Origin: an uncultured Alphaproteobacteria bacterium
Lineage (GTDB): Bacteria; Pseudomonadota; Alphaproteobacteria; HIMB59; GCA-002718135
Assembly: GCA_902618015.1 (NCBI GenBank)
Contig: CACMYX010000002.1
Location: 62,001 to 126,000, forward strand
Direction of reading: 5' to 3'
Length of the DNA: 64,000 nucleotides
Each line of letters begins with the position of its first letter. The stretch's first letter is position 1. The notes below the pieces were generated by a model. That model saw only the letters and a list, made by a program, of their open reading frames with translations, had not been told where the DNA came from and ran no database searches. Below, piece by piece: positions 41,917 through 51,823 of this stretch. The translations under genes and the position numbers were made by a program.

Positions 41917-43362
41917 ATGCTAAAATTTACAAAAATAAACAAGGAAAATCCTAGTAAAATATCTGCTAAAGAGAGGGTCAAATCATTTGATGAAATTTAT
42001 GCAAAATATGCCTCACAAAAGGCAGAAGAACAAGCTTCTAGATGTTCTCAATGCGGTGTGCCTTTCTGCCAAGTTCATTGTCCTTTACACAATAATATTC
42101 CAGATTGGTTAAAACTAACTGCTGAGGATAGAATGCAGGAGGCATTTGAAATTTCTAGCTCTACAAATAACATGCCTGAAATTTGTGGTCGTATATGTCC
42201 CCAAGATCGTTTGTGTGAAGGTAACTGTGTAATTGAACAATCTGGCCACGGTACTGTTACTATTGGATCGATAGAAAAATATATTACGGATAAAGCTTGG
42301 GAAGAAGGTTGGGTTAAAAATATAGAACCAGTTGAAGAAAGAAATCAAAGTGTTGGAATTATCGGTTCTGGTCCTGCTGGATTAGCTGCAGCAGAAGAAC
42401 TTCGTAAAAAAGGATTTCAAGTTACAATATATGATCGCTACGATAGACCAGGAGGTCTTTTAATTTATGGTATTCCAAATTTTAAGCTAGAAAAAGATAT
42501 TGTTATAAGAAGAACAAATCGACTTAAAGAAAGTGGAATTAAGTTTGAATTAAACTGCGATATTGGTAAAGACATTACTTTTGAAGATATTAAAATTAAG
42601 CATGATGCAGTTCTTATAGCAACCGGGGTTTACAAATTTAGAGAAATCAATCTAAATACATCTAATTTTAATAATGTTGTACCAGCTTTAGATTTCCTAA
42701 TAGCGAGTAACAAGACTGGTTTAAAAGATAAAGTTGAAGATTTCATAAATGGAAGATTAAACGCAAATGGAAAAAATGTAGTTGTCATTGGTGGCGGTGA
42801 TACTGCTATGGATTGCGTTAGAACAGCTGTAAGACAAGGAGCGAAATCTGTTAAGTGTCTTTACAGACGTGATAAGACAAACATGCCTGGTTCGCAAAGA
42901 GAAGTTCAAAATGCAATAGAAGAGGGAGTCGATTTTCAATGGTTGACTTTACCAACTGAGTATTCGGGGAACGGGTCATTGAAAAATGTCAGAACTGTTT
43001 TAATGCAACTTGGAGAACCTGATGAGTCAGGTAGAAGGAAGCCAGAGACAAAAGAAGGTACGGAAAAAGATCTAGATGTAGATTTAGCTATAGAAGCTCT
43101 GGGTTTTGAACCTGAAAATTTACCAAAGCTTTTTGATCATAATGACCTGACAGTTACAAGATGGGGTACACTAAAAATTAATTATAAAAATATGATGACA
43201 TCAATTGATGGTGTATTTGCTGCTGGAGATATTGTTCGTGGTGCAAGTTTAGTTGTTTGGGGAATCAAAGATGGTCGTGATGCAGCAAAGAATATCAATG
43301 AATATTTAGAAAACAATTTTTCCGATCAAAATAATATTAATAAGAAAGTAGTAAATGCCTAA
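41917..43362 (+). CDS. gltD: GltD, glutamate synthase small subunit
   Basis: FAD/NADPH subunit that feeds electrons to GltB. The N-terminal 4Fe-4S clusters use the cysteines of CSQCGVPFCQVHCPLH and CGRICPQDRLCEGNC. The FAD site is IIGSGPAGLAAAEELRKKG near residue 148 and the NADPH site VVIGGGDTAMDC near 288. Length 481 is normal. It overlaps gltB by 8 nt, the small-before-large order. Confidence 0.96.
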   Translation: MLKFTKINKENPSKISAKERVKSFDEIYAKYASQKAEEQASRCSQCGVPFCQVHCPLHNNIPDWLKLTAEDRMQEAFEISSSTNNMPEICGRICPQDRLCEGNCVIEQSGHGTVTIGSIEKYITDKAWEEGWVKNIEPVEERNQSVGIIGSGPAGLAAAEELRKKGFQVTIYDRYDRPGGLLIYGIPNFKLEKDIVIRRTNRLKESGIKFELNCDIGKDITFEDIKIKHDAVLIATGVYKFREINLNTSNFNNVVPALDFLIASNKTGLKDKVEDFINGRLNANGKNVVVIGGGDTAMDCVRTAVRQGAKSVKCLYRRDKTNMPGSQREVQNAIEEGVDFQWLTLPTEYSGNGSLKNVRTVLMQLGEPDESGRRKPETKEGTEKDLDVDLAIEALGFEPENLPKLFDHNDLTVTRWGTLKINYKNMMTSIDGVFAAGDIVRGASLVVWGIKDGRDAAKNINEYLENNFSDQNNINKKVVNA

Positions 43363-46300
43363 TCACTTTATTGAAAAGTATAAAAAGGATAAAAAATTCT
43401 TAGAAGAAAATCACGTTTATAATGAACAAGATGAACATTCATCATGTGGTGTTGGATTAATAGCATCTTTAGATGGATCTGAGACAAGAGAAATAGTAAA
43501 GTTAGGAGTGCAAGCTTTAAGAGTTTTGTATCACAGGGGAGCAGTTGATGCTGATGGTAAAACAGGTGATGGTGCAGGTATACAGTTATCCATACCAAAG
43601 AATTTTTTTACTCAACAAATAGAAAGAACTGGTCACGCTCCTAATGATTTACCTTTTGGGGTTGGCATGATTTTTTTACCACGTACAGATTTTGCCGCTC
43701 AAGAAAATGCTCGTACAATTGTTGAATCTGAAATAATTAAAGAAGGTTTGAAAATATATGGTTGGAGACACGTTCCAATTAATTCATCGATTATTGGTGA
43801 TAAAGCTAAAGCAACAAGGCCTGAAATAGAACAAATACTAATTTGTAATGAAGAACTAGAAGATGAAAAGCAATTTGATAATAAACTTTATATAATTAGA
43901 AAAAGAATAGAAAAAGAAATTAGAAATCAAAATATTTCAGACTTTTATATTTGCTCACTATCTTGTCAGTCTATTGTTTATAAGGGTATGTTTTTAGCAG
44001 AACAGCTTTCCAATTTTTATCCAGATATCCAAAATGAGAATTTTATTTCTAGATATGCAGTTTATCACCAGCGTTATTCAACTAATACATTTCCTACATG
44101 GTCTTTAGCACAGCCTTTTAGAGTGATTGCGCATAATGGTGAAATAAATACACTTAAAGGTAATAAAAATTGGATGGCTGCTCATGAGCCAAGAATGGAA
44201 CATAAAAATTTTGGAAATAATATAGATGATTTAAAACCCATAATTGATTCTAAAGCTTCTGACTCTGCTGCATTAGATTCAACAATAGAGTTATTAGTCA
44301 AAGCTAATCGCTCTTTACCTATGGCTAAAATAATAACAATTCCAGAAGCTTGGTCCCACAGAAGAGATTTTCCAAAAAAAATAAAAGATTTATACGCTTA
44401 TGGTGGAGCAGTTATGGAGCCATGGGATGGTCCAGCAGCAATATGTGGAGCTTACGGTGATTGGGCTATTGCTGGAATGGATAGAAATGGTCTTAGACCC
44501 ATAAGATATACACTGACAAAAAATCTTCTTATTGCGGGTTCTGAAACTGGAATGGTTGATATTAAAGAAAATGAAATAGTAGAAAGAGGTAGGGTAGGAC
44601 CAGGTCAATTAATAGCAGTCAACTTTAAAGAAAAAGAATTTTTTAAAGATCATGATATAAAAAAGTATTTAGCAGAAACTAAACCATTTGGTGATTGGAC
44701 TAAAAAAATTACGTACATTGATAAACTCGTTCAATCTGTTGATGAGGAATTTAGAGATTTAGACTCTGGAGATCTACGAAAAAGAATGGCATGCTTTGCC
44801 TGGTCAGTAGAAGACATTGAATTAATACTTCATCCGATGATTGCCGAAAAAAAAGAAGCAACGGGATCGATGGGAGATGACACTCCACTAGCTGTGCTCT
44901 CAAATAAATATAGAGGACTCCATCACTTTTTTAGACAAAATTTTAGTCAAGTTACAAATCCACCAATTGATTCATTAAGAGAAAGAGTTGTTATGAGTCT
45001 TCGAACTAGAATTGGAAACTTAAGTAATATTCTTGATGAAGATGAAGATCAATGCGATCATTTACAATTGAACTCCCCTGTTCTTTCAATTGAACAATTC
45101 AAATCTATGCGTAGATATATGAAAGATACCGTGAAGATCATTGACACTACAATGGATAAAACAAATCCTGAAAATAATTTTGAGATAGAAATTTCAAGAA
45201 TAAACCGAGAAGCAGAACAAGCTGTTAGAGAAGGGTATGTTCATATAATTTTAAGTGACAAAGAAATGTCTAAAACAAGAGTAGCTCTTCCTATGATATT
45301 AGTTACAAGTTCTGTGCATCATCATTTAATTAAACAAAATCTTCGAACTTTTATTTCCTTAAATGTTCAATCTGCAGAATGTCTAGACGTACAATATTTT
45401 GCAGTGCTAATCGGAGTAGGAGCAACAAGTGTGAATGCGTATATGGCACAACAAGCAATAGCGGAAAGACATAAAAAGGGATTATTTAAAGATCTCTCAT
45501 ACGAAGAATGTGTAGAAAGATTCATTAATTCCATAAATAATGGTTTGCTTAAGACTATGAGTAAGATGGGAATATCTGTGATTAATTCATATCGAGGTGG
45601 CTGTAATTTTGAAGCGATTGGCCTTAGTAGAAATTTAATGAGTAAATATTTCCCTTCTATGAGTTCTAAAATATCTGGTATTGGAATCAGTGGCATTGAA
45701 AGAAGATCAAGATTAGCTCATGATAACGCATATGAAGAAAGTGTTATTACGCTGCCGATTGGAGGAAACTATCGCTATAGATTTGGAGGTGAAAAACATG
45801 CTTTTGAAGCAAGATCAATTCATATGCTTCAAACTGCAGTAACTTCTAATAATTATTCATTATTTAAAAAATATTCTTCGATGATTGATGAAATGGATCC
45901 TATAAATATTCGTGACCTTTTAGACTTCAAAAAGAATAACAATAACAACAGCATAAATACCGTAGAACCTTCTCAAGAAATTAGAAAAAGACTAGTTGCA
46001 CCAGGGATATCACTTGGAGCCTTAAGCCCAGAAGCGCATGAAACTCTCTCTGTAGCAATGAATAGGATAGGAGCTAAATCCGATTCAGGTGAGGGTGGTG
46101 AAGACCCAATTAGATTTAAACCGAAGTCAAATGGAGATAACGCATCATCAAAAATTAAACAAATTGCAAGTGGACGATTTGGTGTAACTTCGGAGTATTT
46201 AAATAATTGTGAAGAAATTGAAATTAAAGTTGCACAAGGTGCAAAACCTGGTGAGGGTGGACAATTGCCAGGAGGAAAAGTTACAGAATTAATTGCTAAA

Positions 46301-47872
46301 CTAAGACATTCAACTGAAGGTGTGACGCTTATAAGTCCTCCTCCTCATCATGATATTTATTCTATCGAAGATTTAGCTCAGCTGATTTACGATTTGAAAC
46401 AAATAAATCCAAGAGCTAAAGTATGTGTTAAGTTAGTTGCTCAATCAGGTATTGGAACAGTTGCAGCTGGTGTAGCAAAAGCAAAAGCTGATACGATACT
46501 CATTTCTGGTCACAATGGTGGAACTGGAGCAAGCCCACAAACAAGCATTAAGTATGCAGGACTTCCTTGGGAACTTGGATTAAGTGAAGTACATCAAGTT
46601 CTATCTTTAAATAACTTAAGAGATAAAGTTATTCTTAGAACTGACGGAGGTTTGAAAACAGGAAAAGATATTGTCATTGCGGCTATGCTTGGGGCAGAAG
46701 AATATGGAATTGGGACAGCAAGTTTAGTTGCCATGGGATGTATAATGGTTAGACAATGTCATTCAAATACTTGCCCTGTTGGAGTTTGCTCACAGGATGA
46801 AAAACTTAGAGAAAAATTTACCGGAACACCAGAAAAAGTAATTAATCTATTTAGTTTTATTGCCGATGAAGTAAGAGAAATTTTAGGATCACTTGGCTTT
46901 TCTTCTCTTGATGAAGTAGTTGGAAGATCTGATCTTTTATATCAAGTCAGTAGAGGAAGTTCTGATCTTGATGATTTAGATTTAAATCCAATTATTCAAT
47001 CAATTGATTCATCAGTTGGAGATTTTGATATAAAGAAAAATACAATAAATAAAGTTAGCGACAGTCTTGATATTAAAATAATAGAGGATGCTAAGTCTTT
47101 TTTTGATACAGATCAAAAAATTGAACTAAACTATAATATCAAAAATACGGATAGAGCTATTGGTACAAGACTTGCATCAGAAATTACTACTACAAAAGGT
47201 ATGAGTTCTCTTCCAGAGGATTTTTTTACAGTTAATTTTCATGGTTCTGCTGGGCAATCTTTTGGAGCGTGGAGTGTGCAAGGAACTACTCTTAAAGTTT
47301 TTGGTGATGCTAACGATTATGTCGCAAAAGGATTATCGGGAGGTAAAATTGTTATTCAACCAAGCTCATCTTCAAAACTAAAAACAAACAAAAATGTTAT
47401 AATTGGGAATACTGTCCTATATGGAGCAACACGAGGTAAACTTTTTGCAGCTGGAACTGCAGGTGATAGGTTTGCTGTTAGAAACTCTGGCGCACATGCT
47501 GTTATTGAAGGATGTGGCGATAATGGATGTGAATACATGACTGGAGGAAGTACAGTTATTCTTGGCGAAGTAGGAAATAATTTTGGAGCTGGAATGACAG
47601 GAGGTATGGCATTTGTTTACGATAAAGAAGGAACTCTACCACTTCGAATTAATCTTGAAGATATTTTCTATCAACAACAAATGACAAATTATTGGGAAAA
47701 AATTTTATATCAAAAAATTGAAGAACATATCAAGGAAACAAATTCAATGTACGCAAAAAATTTACTCGAAAATTGGGAAAATGAGAAGTTACTCTTCTGG
47801 CAGATTGTTCCAAAAGAAATGATAAATAAATTTGATCAACCTGTATTAATTCAAGAAGAAAAATCTGCTTAG
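43355..47872 (+). CDS. gltB: GltB, glutamate synthase (NADPH) large subunit
   Basis: Converts 2-oxoglutarate and glutamine to two glutamates, the main ammonia assimilation step with GlnA. The N-terminal amidotransferase nucleophile is Cys31 in HSSCGVGLIAS, so a 30-residue propeptide should be removed in maturation. The FMN/synthase barrel holds SGHNGGTGASP and the 3Fe-4S cysteines in RQCHSNTCPVGVC. The C-terminal GXGXG beta-helix spans about 1240-1450. Length 1505 is normal. The stop interlocks with the convergent hydrolase stop (TTAG). Confidence 0.97.
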   Translation: MPNHFIEKYKKDKKFLEENHVYNEQDEHSSCGVGLIASLDGSETREIVKLGVQALRVLYHRGAVDADGKTGDGAGIQLSIPKNFFTQQIERTGHAPNDLPFGVGMIFLPRTDFAAQENARTIVESEIIKEGLKIYGWRHVPINSSIIGDKAKATRPEIEQILICNEELEDEKQFDNKLYIIRKRIEKEIRNQNISDFYICSLSCQSIVYKGMFLAEQLSNFYPDIQNENFISRYAVYHQRYSTNTFPTWSLAQPFRVIAHNGEINTLKGNKNWMAAHEPRMEHKNFGNNIDDLKPIIDSKASDSAALDSTIELLVKANRSLPMAKIITIPEAWSHRRDFPKKIKDLYAYGGAVMEPWDGPAAICGAYGDWAIAGMDRNGLRPIRYTLTKNLLIAGSETGMVDIKENEIVERGRVGPGQLIAVNFKEKEFFKDHDIKKYLAETKPFGDWTKKITYIDKLVQSVDEEFRDLDSGDLRKRMACFAWSVEDIELILHPMIAEKKEATGSMGDDTPLAVLSNKYRGLHHFFRQNFSQVTNPPIDSLRERVVMSLRTRIGNLSNILDEDEDQCDHLQLNSPVLSIEQFKSMRRYMKDTVKIIDTTMDKTNPENNFEIEISRINREAEQAVREGYVHIILSDKEMSKTRVALPMILVTSSVHHHLIKQNLRTFISLNVQSAECLDVQYFAVLIGVGATSVNAYMAQQAIAERHKKGLFKDLSYEECVERFINSINNGLLKTMSKMGISVINSYRGGCNFEAIGLSRNLMSKYFPSMSSKISGIGISGIERRSRLAHDNAYEESVITLPIGGNYRYRFGGEKHAFEARSIHMLQTAVTSNNYSLFKKYSSMIDEMDPINIRDLLDFKKNNNNNSINTVEPSQEIRKRLVAPGISLGALSPEAHETLSVAMNRIGAKSDSGEGGEDPIRFKPKSNGDNASSKIKQIASGRFGVTSEYLNNCEEIEIKVAQGAKPGEGGQLPGGKVTELIAKLRHSTEGVTLISPPPHHDIYSIEDLAQLIYDLKQINPRAKVCVKLVAQSGIGTVAAGVAKAKADTILISGHNGGTGASPQTSIKYAGLPWELGLSEVHQVLSLNNLRDKVILRTDGGLKTGKDIVIAAMLGAEEYGIGTASLVAMGCIMVRQCHSNTCPVGVCSQDEKLREKFTGTPEKVINLFSFIADEVREILGSLGFSSLDEVVGRSDLLYQVSRGSSDLDDLDLNPIIQSIDSSVGDFDIKKNTINKVSDSLDIKIIEDAKSFFDTDQKIELNYNIKNTDRAIGTRLASEITTTKGMSSLPEDFFTVNFHGSAGQSFGAWSVQGTTLKVFGDANDYVAKGLSGGKIVIQPSSSSKLKTNKNVIIGNTVLYGATRGKLFAAGTAGDRFAVRNSGAHAVIEGCGDNGCEYMTGGSTVILGEVGNNFGAGMTGGMAFVYDKEGTLPLRINLEDIFYQQQMTNYWEKILYQKIEEHIKETNSMYAKNLLENWENEKLLFWQIVPKEMINKFDQPVLIQEEKSA

Positions 47873-48600
47873 TTTTTTATTATTGATTGAATAGAATCAT
47901 TCATTATTTTTAAATCAAATGGAGTAGATAATCGATGATCACTATTTTTTAATAATTTTATTTGGATTTGATTACCTTTAACTTTTTTTACTATTTTTTC
48001 TGGAACATCAGGAGTGACAACATTATCTCTTAGTCCTTGTATTAAAATTAAGGGCTTATTCCATTTGAATTCTTTATTTAAAATTTTATTTTTTCTACCT
48101 TCAACAATGTATTTCTTTTTTATAAGATAACTAAACCCGTAGGAGGCATATTTAATAATTCCTTTTTTATTCATTTCTTGTTTTTTCTTTAAAGGAAGTT
48201 TTTTATAAAACCCATCAATATAATCAGGTGCTGCCGCTAGGCCAATTAATCCAGCAATTCTTTTTGGTCTTGCTTTGGCGGCTAAAAACATTAACCATCC
48301 ACCCATACTGCTACCAACCAGAATTTGCGGTCCTTTTGCAATATTATCAATGATATCAATTAAGTCTTTCTTCCAATCTGAAATTGTAAAATCTTCGAAT
48401 TTTCCGTCAGATTTACCATGACCACGGCATTCAAAACGGATAAACCGCAATTTATTTCTTCTCGCAAATCTCTCTAAAGACAAAGCTTTTTGACCACTCA
48501 TATCTGAGTTAAGGCCATGGATAAAGATGATACCAGGCCCCTTACCCTTTATAGATTTATAGCGAATTCTTTCTTTTTTCTTATTAATAAAGTAAGGCAT
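47869..48600 (-). CDS. Alpha/beta hydrolase
   Basis: A 243-residue alpha/beta-hydrolase fold protein. The oxyanion segment is FIHGLNSDMSG, the nucleophile elbow GSSMGGW gives the Ser, Asp is expected in RDNVVTPD and His in NSDHRLS, so the triad is complete. It resembles the ABHD10-like esterase/thioesterase group common in alphaproteobacteria, but the substrate cannot be read from sequence. It starts 30 bp from a divergent glycosyltransferase gene. Confidence 0.82.
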   Translation of the reverse strand: MPYFINKKKERIRYKSIKGKGPGIIFIHGLNSDMSGQKALSLERFARRNKLRFIRFECRGHGKSDGKFEDFTISDWKKDLIDIIDNIAKGPQILVGSSMGGWLMFLAAKARPKRIAGLIGLAAAPDYIDGFYKKLPLKKKQEMNKKGIIKYASYGFSYLIKKKYIVEGRKNKILNKEFKWNKPLILIQGLRDNVVTPDVPEKIVKKVKGNQIQIKLLKNSDHRLSTPFDLKIMNDSIQSIIKN

Positions 48601-48630
48601 CTTTGATACAAATACTTATATTTTAATAAA

Positions 48631-49758
48631 ATGTCATCATTTAATGTCGCTCAAATTCTTCCCTCTTTAGATTCAGGTGGTATCGAAAGAGGCACCATTG
48701 AAGTTGCAAATTATTTATCTGAATTAAATTTAAAAAATAATATTATTTCAAATGGAGGGCGTTTAATTAAGGAAATTGATAAAAATTATACTGATCATTT
48801 TCAATTACCAGTTAACTCAAAAAATTTTTTTATTTATCCATTAATTGCCAATCAATTAAAAAAATTAATTTTTAATCAAAATATTAATGTTGTTCATGTA
48901 CGATCAAGAGCACCAGCATGGATTTTAAGTTTTATAAAAAATAGAAACTTCAAAACAATATCTACATTTCATAATGTGTATAGTGGTAATTTTTATTTTA
49001 AAAAAATCTATAATAAGCAATTATCCAAAGTTGATCAGATTGTTGCGATTTCAAATTATGTAAAAAATGAAATTAGTAAAAAATACAATTTGGATTCAAA
49101 TAAAATTAAAGTGATTAATAGAGGAGTTGATGTTAAATATTTTGAAAAACCAATTTTAGATTCTCAAATAGAAAATATAATAAATAAGTATCAAATTGAT
49201 ACCTCAAAAAATATTATTTTATATCCTGCAAGGCTAACAAACTGGAAAGGTCAAATTGAGTTTTTAGATATATTTAATAAGATGCAAAATGATAATTTTT
49301 TGCTTTATTTTGCAGGTGATACAAAAAATCAATCTTATACAGAAAAACTACAAAATAAAATTCAAAGTTTTAACCTTAGTCATAAATGTAAAATTATAGG
49401 CAATCTACTAAGAGATGATTTGAAAACTTTATATTACCTATCATCAATTATTGCCTCCTTTCCTTTACAAGCTGAAGGGTTTGGAAGAACTATAAGCGAA
49501 GCGTTAATAATGAAAAAAAAGATACTTACTTTTAACTATGGTGGTGTCAAAGATCAGCTTGATAAATTAGATGATATTTATAAAGTACATCCTCATAAAT
49601 ATAGTGAAATAGATATAAAACTTCAAAATATTATAAAAATAGATAAAGAAAAATTTTCTAATATTTCTTTAAATAGCAAAGACTACATATCAAAAACATT
49701 TTCAAAAAACCAAATGGTACAAAGTTACGTAGATTTATATGAACAGCAGTCAATTTAA
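48631..49758 (+). CDS. Family 4 glycosyltransferase
   Basis: GT-B fold enzyme of 375 residues. The N-terminal domain starts AQILPSLDSGGIERGTIEVANYL cut short here; the donor-binding domain has LYPARLTNWKGQ and the E-x7-E motif in FPLQAEGFGRTISEALIMKK. It is probably an LPS core or surface-glycan transferase, given the two GT9 genes next door. An AT-rich TATATT lies about 10 bases before the ATG and no Shine-Dalgarno is visible, so the mRNA may be leaderless. Confidence 0.85.
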   Translation: MSSFNVAQILPSLDSGGIERGTIEVANYLSELNLKNNIISNGGRLIKEIDKNYTDHFQLPVNSKNFFIYPLIANQLKKLIFNQNINVVHVRSRAPAWILSFIKNRNFKTISTFHNVYSGNFYFKKIYNKQLSKVDQIVAISNYVKNEISKKYNLDSNKIKVINRGVDVKYFEKPILDSQIENIINKYQIDTSKNIILYPARLTNWKGQIEFLDIFNKMQNDNFLLYFAGDTKNQSYTEKLQNKIQSFNLSHKCKIIGNLLRDDLKTLYYLSSIIASFPLQAEGFGRTISEALIMKKKILTFNYGGVKDQLDKLDDIYKVHPHKYSEIDIKLQNIIKIDKEKFSNISLNSKDYISKTFSKNQMVQSYVDLYEQQSI

Positions 49759-50674
49759 CAAAATACTAGTTGTAAAGCATGGATCGCTTGGCGATATTGC
49801 ATTTTCTATACTTGCTATGGCATCAATTAAGCAATTTTTTAATAATGCCACCATTGACTTGCTCACTGAAGAAAAATACGTAAATTTTTTAAGCAATTCA
49901 AATTATTTTAATTCGATTTTTAAAGATAATAGAAAAGGAATAATTGATTCACTTAAGGTTATATTAAAAATTAATCAAAATAAATATGATCTAATCATAG
50001 ATTTACAGAATTCTAAAAGAACAAATAATTATTGGTCATTCTTAAAATTTATTTCAGAAGTAAAAGTTAACGGATCTTGTTCTAATTGTGATATTCAATA
50101 TGTAATTCCTCCACAAGGAACTGAATCTCCACAACAAGGTTTATACAATCAACTAAAGTTACTTGGAGTAAATGAAATTAATCAAAATGTAGATTGGCTT
50201 TTCAGAGATACTACGGCAATTAATGAAGATAAAATAATCTTAATGATACCCGGTGTTTCTAAATCAGGTAAGGACAAGCAATGGTCACCAGATAAATTTG
50301 CAATACTTGCAAGTACTCTTGAAAAAAAAGGATATAATATTTGTGTTATTGGGCAAAAATCAGATAAACAAACAGTAGAAAAGATCAATAATGCATGTCA
50401 GAAGGTTATTGATTTAAGCGATAAATCACCTCCTGAAATCATCTATTCCATTGCTAAAAAAAGTAATTTTATAATTAGTAACGATACTGGCCCAGGTCAT
50501 ATAGCTGCTCTAAGTAACTCACCTATTCTTTTTTTAGCTAAAGATAATGCTATCTCAAAATCAAACTTGTCTGAATATAAAAATGCTTATACGATTTTGA
50601 CCGATACAATGAACTCAATTTCAGTAAAACAAGTTTTAGATTTTTTACACAATAGTAAATTAACTAATAAATGA
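49739..50674 (+). CDS. Family 9 glycosyltransferase, heptosyltransferase-like
   Basis: A 311-residue GT-B enzyme of the ADP-heptose:LPS heptosyltransferase family: ILVVKHGSLGDIAFSI at the N-terminus, the donor site SNDTGPGHIAALSNSPILFLA near residue 250. Likely adds a sugar to the LPS inner core in the cytoplasm. The ATG at 49739 overlaps the GT4 gene by 20 nt. The 3' end overlaps a convergent second GT9 gene by 15 nt. Donor and acceptor are not determined. Confidence 0.85.
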   Translation: MNSSQFNKILVVKHGSLGDIAFSILAMASIKQFFNNATIDLLTEEKYVNFLSNSNYFNSIFKDNRKGIIDSLKVILKINQNKYDLIIDLQNSKRTNNYWSFLKFISEVKVNGSCSNCDIQYVIPPQGTESPQQGLYNQLKLLGVNEINQNVDWLFRDTTAINEDKIILMIPGVSKSGKDKQWSPDKFAILASTLEKKGYNICVIGQKSDKQTVEKINNACQKVIDLSDKSPPEIIYSIAKKSNFIISNDTGPGHIAALSNSPILFLAKDNAISKSNLSEYKNAYTILTDTMNSISVKQVLDFLHNSKLTNK

Positions 50675-51667
50675 AATTAATTCTTTTTCTAAATTTTGGT
50701 TGTTAGAGAATAGTTTAGTATATTTTTTCTTCCATGGCGCATATTCTTCTGCAATCATTTCTGGAACATTATCTGAATCATAAATAACACAAAGTTTCGC
50801 TTCAGAAAGTGATGCAATATGTGTGCATCCACATTCAGGTGTAATTACATATGTTGAAGAATTTATTATTGATGTCCAATTATCAAAATTTAATTGATCT
50901 AAGATTACAACATTATTTATACTTTTAAGATTTTCAAATTCTTCATTATTAATAATCTCATATTTTTTAAATATTTCATAGAATACATTTTTTGATGTTC
51001 CATCAGTTGTCATTACAATACTGATTTTCAAATTTTTAAGATTCTCTAATAGATTGATAAAGTTTTCTTCAGAAAAATATTTATTGATCCATTTTGAAGA
51101 TAAATGAATTAAGCATAATTTTTTAGAACTAAATTCTATTTTATTAAATCCAATTTCATTCTTAATCTCTGCTGAATTATTAAAATTTAATCCATTTTTA
51201 GTAACCAACTCCATCATAATTTCTGTTTGATGAATTGGGATTTTTTTTGAATATCTTAATTGGCGATCGATAATTAAGTAGTGAGTAAAAAAGATTTTAC
51301 CCAAAATTCTATCAAAAAATTTACTCATGTAATTATTTTTGTATCGAGATTTAAAAATTAACAATGACTTTATTTTACTTTTAGAAAAAATTGATATTAA
51401 TATACTGTTTATACCAGGACTAAATGTGAAAATATAATCATAATTTTCACTTCTTAATTTTGAAATTATTTTTAAGACTTGATAAAATTTATTTTGAAGT
51501 AAAAATATTTTGTTAATAGATTTATAGTTCTTACATATTTTTTGATTTTTTTTAGAAGATACAATATCAATTTTATAATCCTGATTAGCTTCTTTTAGTC
51601 CTTGCACAACTGGAAGAGTAAGGATCATATCTCCCATTTTATCGTTTCTAACCAAACAAATTTTCAT
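50660..51667 (-). CDS. Family 9 glycosyltransferase, second copy
   Basis: A 335-residue protein of the heptosyltransferase fold: ICLVRNDKMGDMILTLPVVQGL at the N-terminus (the K-x-G-D motif) and the donor-site equivalent TPECGCTHIASLSEAKLCVIYD. Where the plus-strand neighbour has the usual D-T-G-P-x-H, this one has E-C-G-C-T-H, so the donor sugar may differ. It is monocistronic on the minus strand, facing infC across 156 bp. Confidence 0.82.
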   Translation of the reverse strand: MKICLVRNDKMGDMILTLPVVQGLKEANQDYKIDIVSSKKNQKICKNYKSINKIFLLQNKFYQVLKIISKLRSENYDYIFTFSPGINSILISIFSKSKIKSLLIFKSRYKNNYMSKFFDRILGKIFFTHYLIIDRQLRYSKKIPIHQTEIMMELVTKNGLNFNNSAEIKNEIGFNKIEFSSKKLCLIHLSSKWINKYFSEENFINLLENLKNLKISIVMTTDGTSKNVFYEIFKKYEIINNEEFENLKSINNVVILDQLNFDNWTSIINSSTYVITPECGCTHIASLSEAKLCVIYDSDNVPEMIAEEYAPWKKKYTKLFSNNQNLEKELISFIS

Positions 51668-51719
51668 AAAGTGTATTTAATAACTTAAAAAACAGTTTAT
51701 ATTTTTTAAAATCAGCCCT

Positions 51720-51733
51720 TGAATTTAAATTCA
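51720..51733. repeat. 14-base perfect palindrome in the infC upstream region
   Basis: TGAATTTAAATTCA is a perfect palindrome between the divergent GT9 gene and infC, the kind of site that suits a dimeric regulator. In such AT-rich DNA it could also arise by chance. A weak promoter TTGAGA, 16 bases, TATGAC follows it (about 51735-51762). Confidence 0.35.
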
Positions 51734-51784
51734 TTTGAGATTATATCCTAACAAAATATGACAAAACACTTAATTTCCTAATAT

Positions 51785-51800
51785 GCTATTAAATAATAGC
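51785..51800. repeat. Inverted repeat just upstream of infC
   Basis: GCTATTA and TAATAGC (7 bp each) flank two A bases, and the element ends 23 bases before the TTG start of infC. If transcribed it gives a small hairpin in the 5' untranslated region. A role in translational control of infC is a guess. Confidence 0.35.
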
Positions 51801-51823
51801 TTTAACTCAATCTCTATATAATT

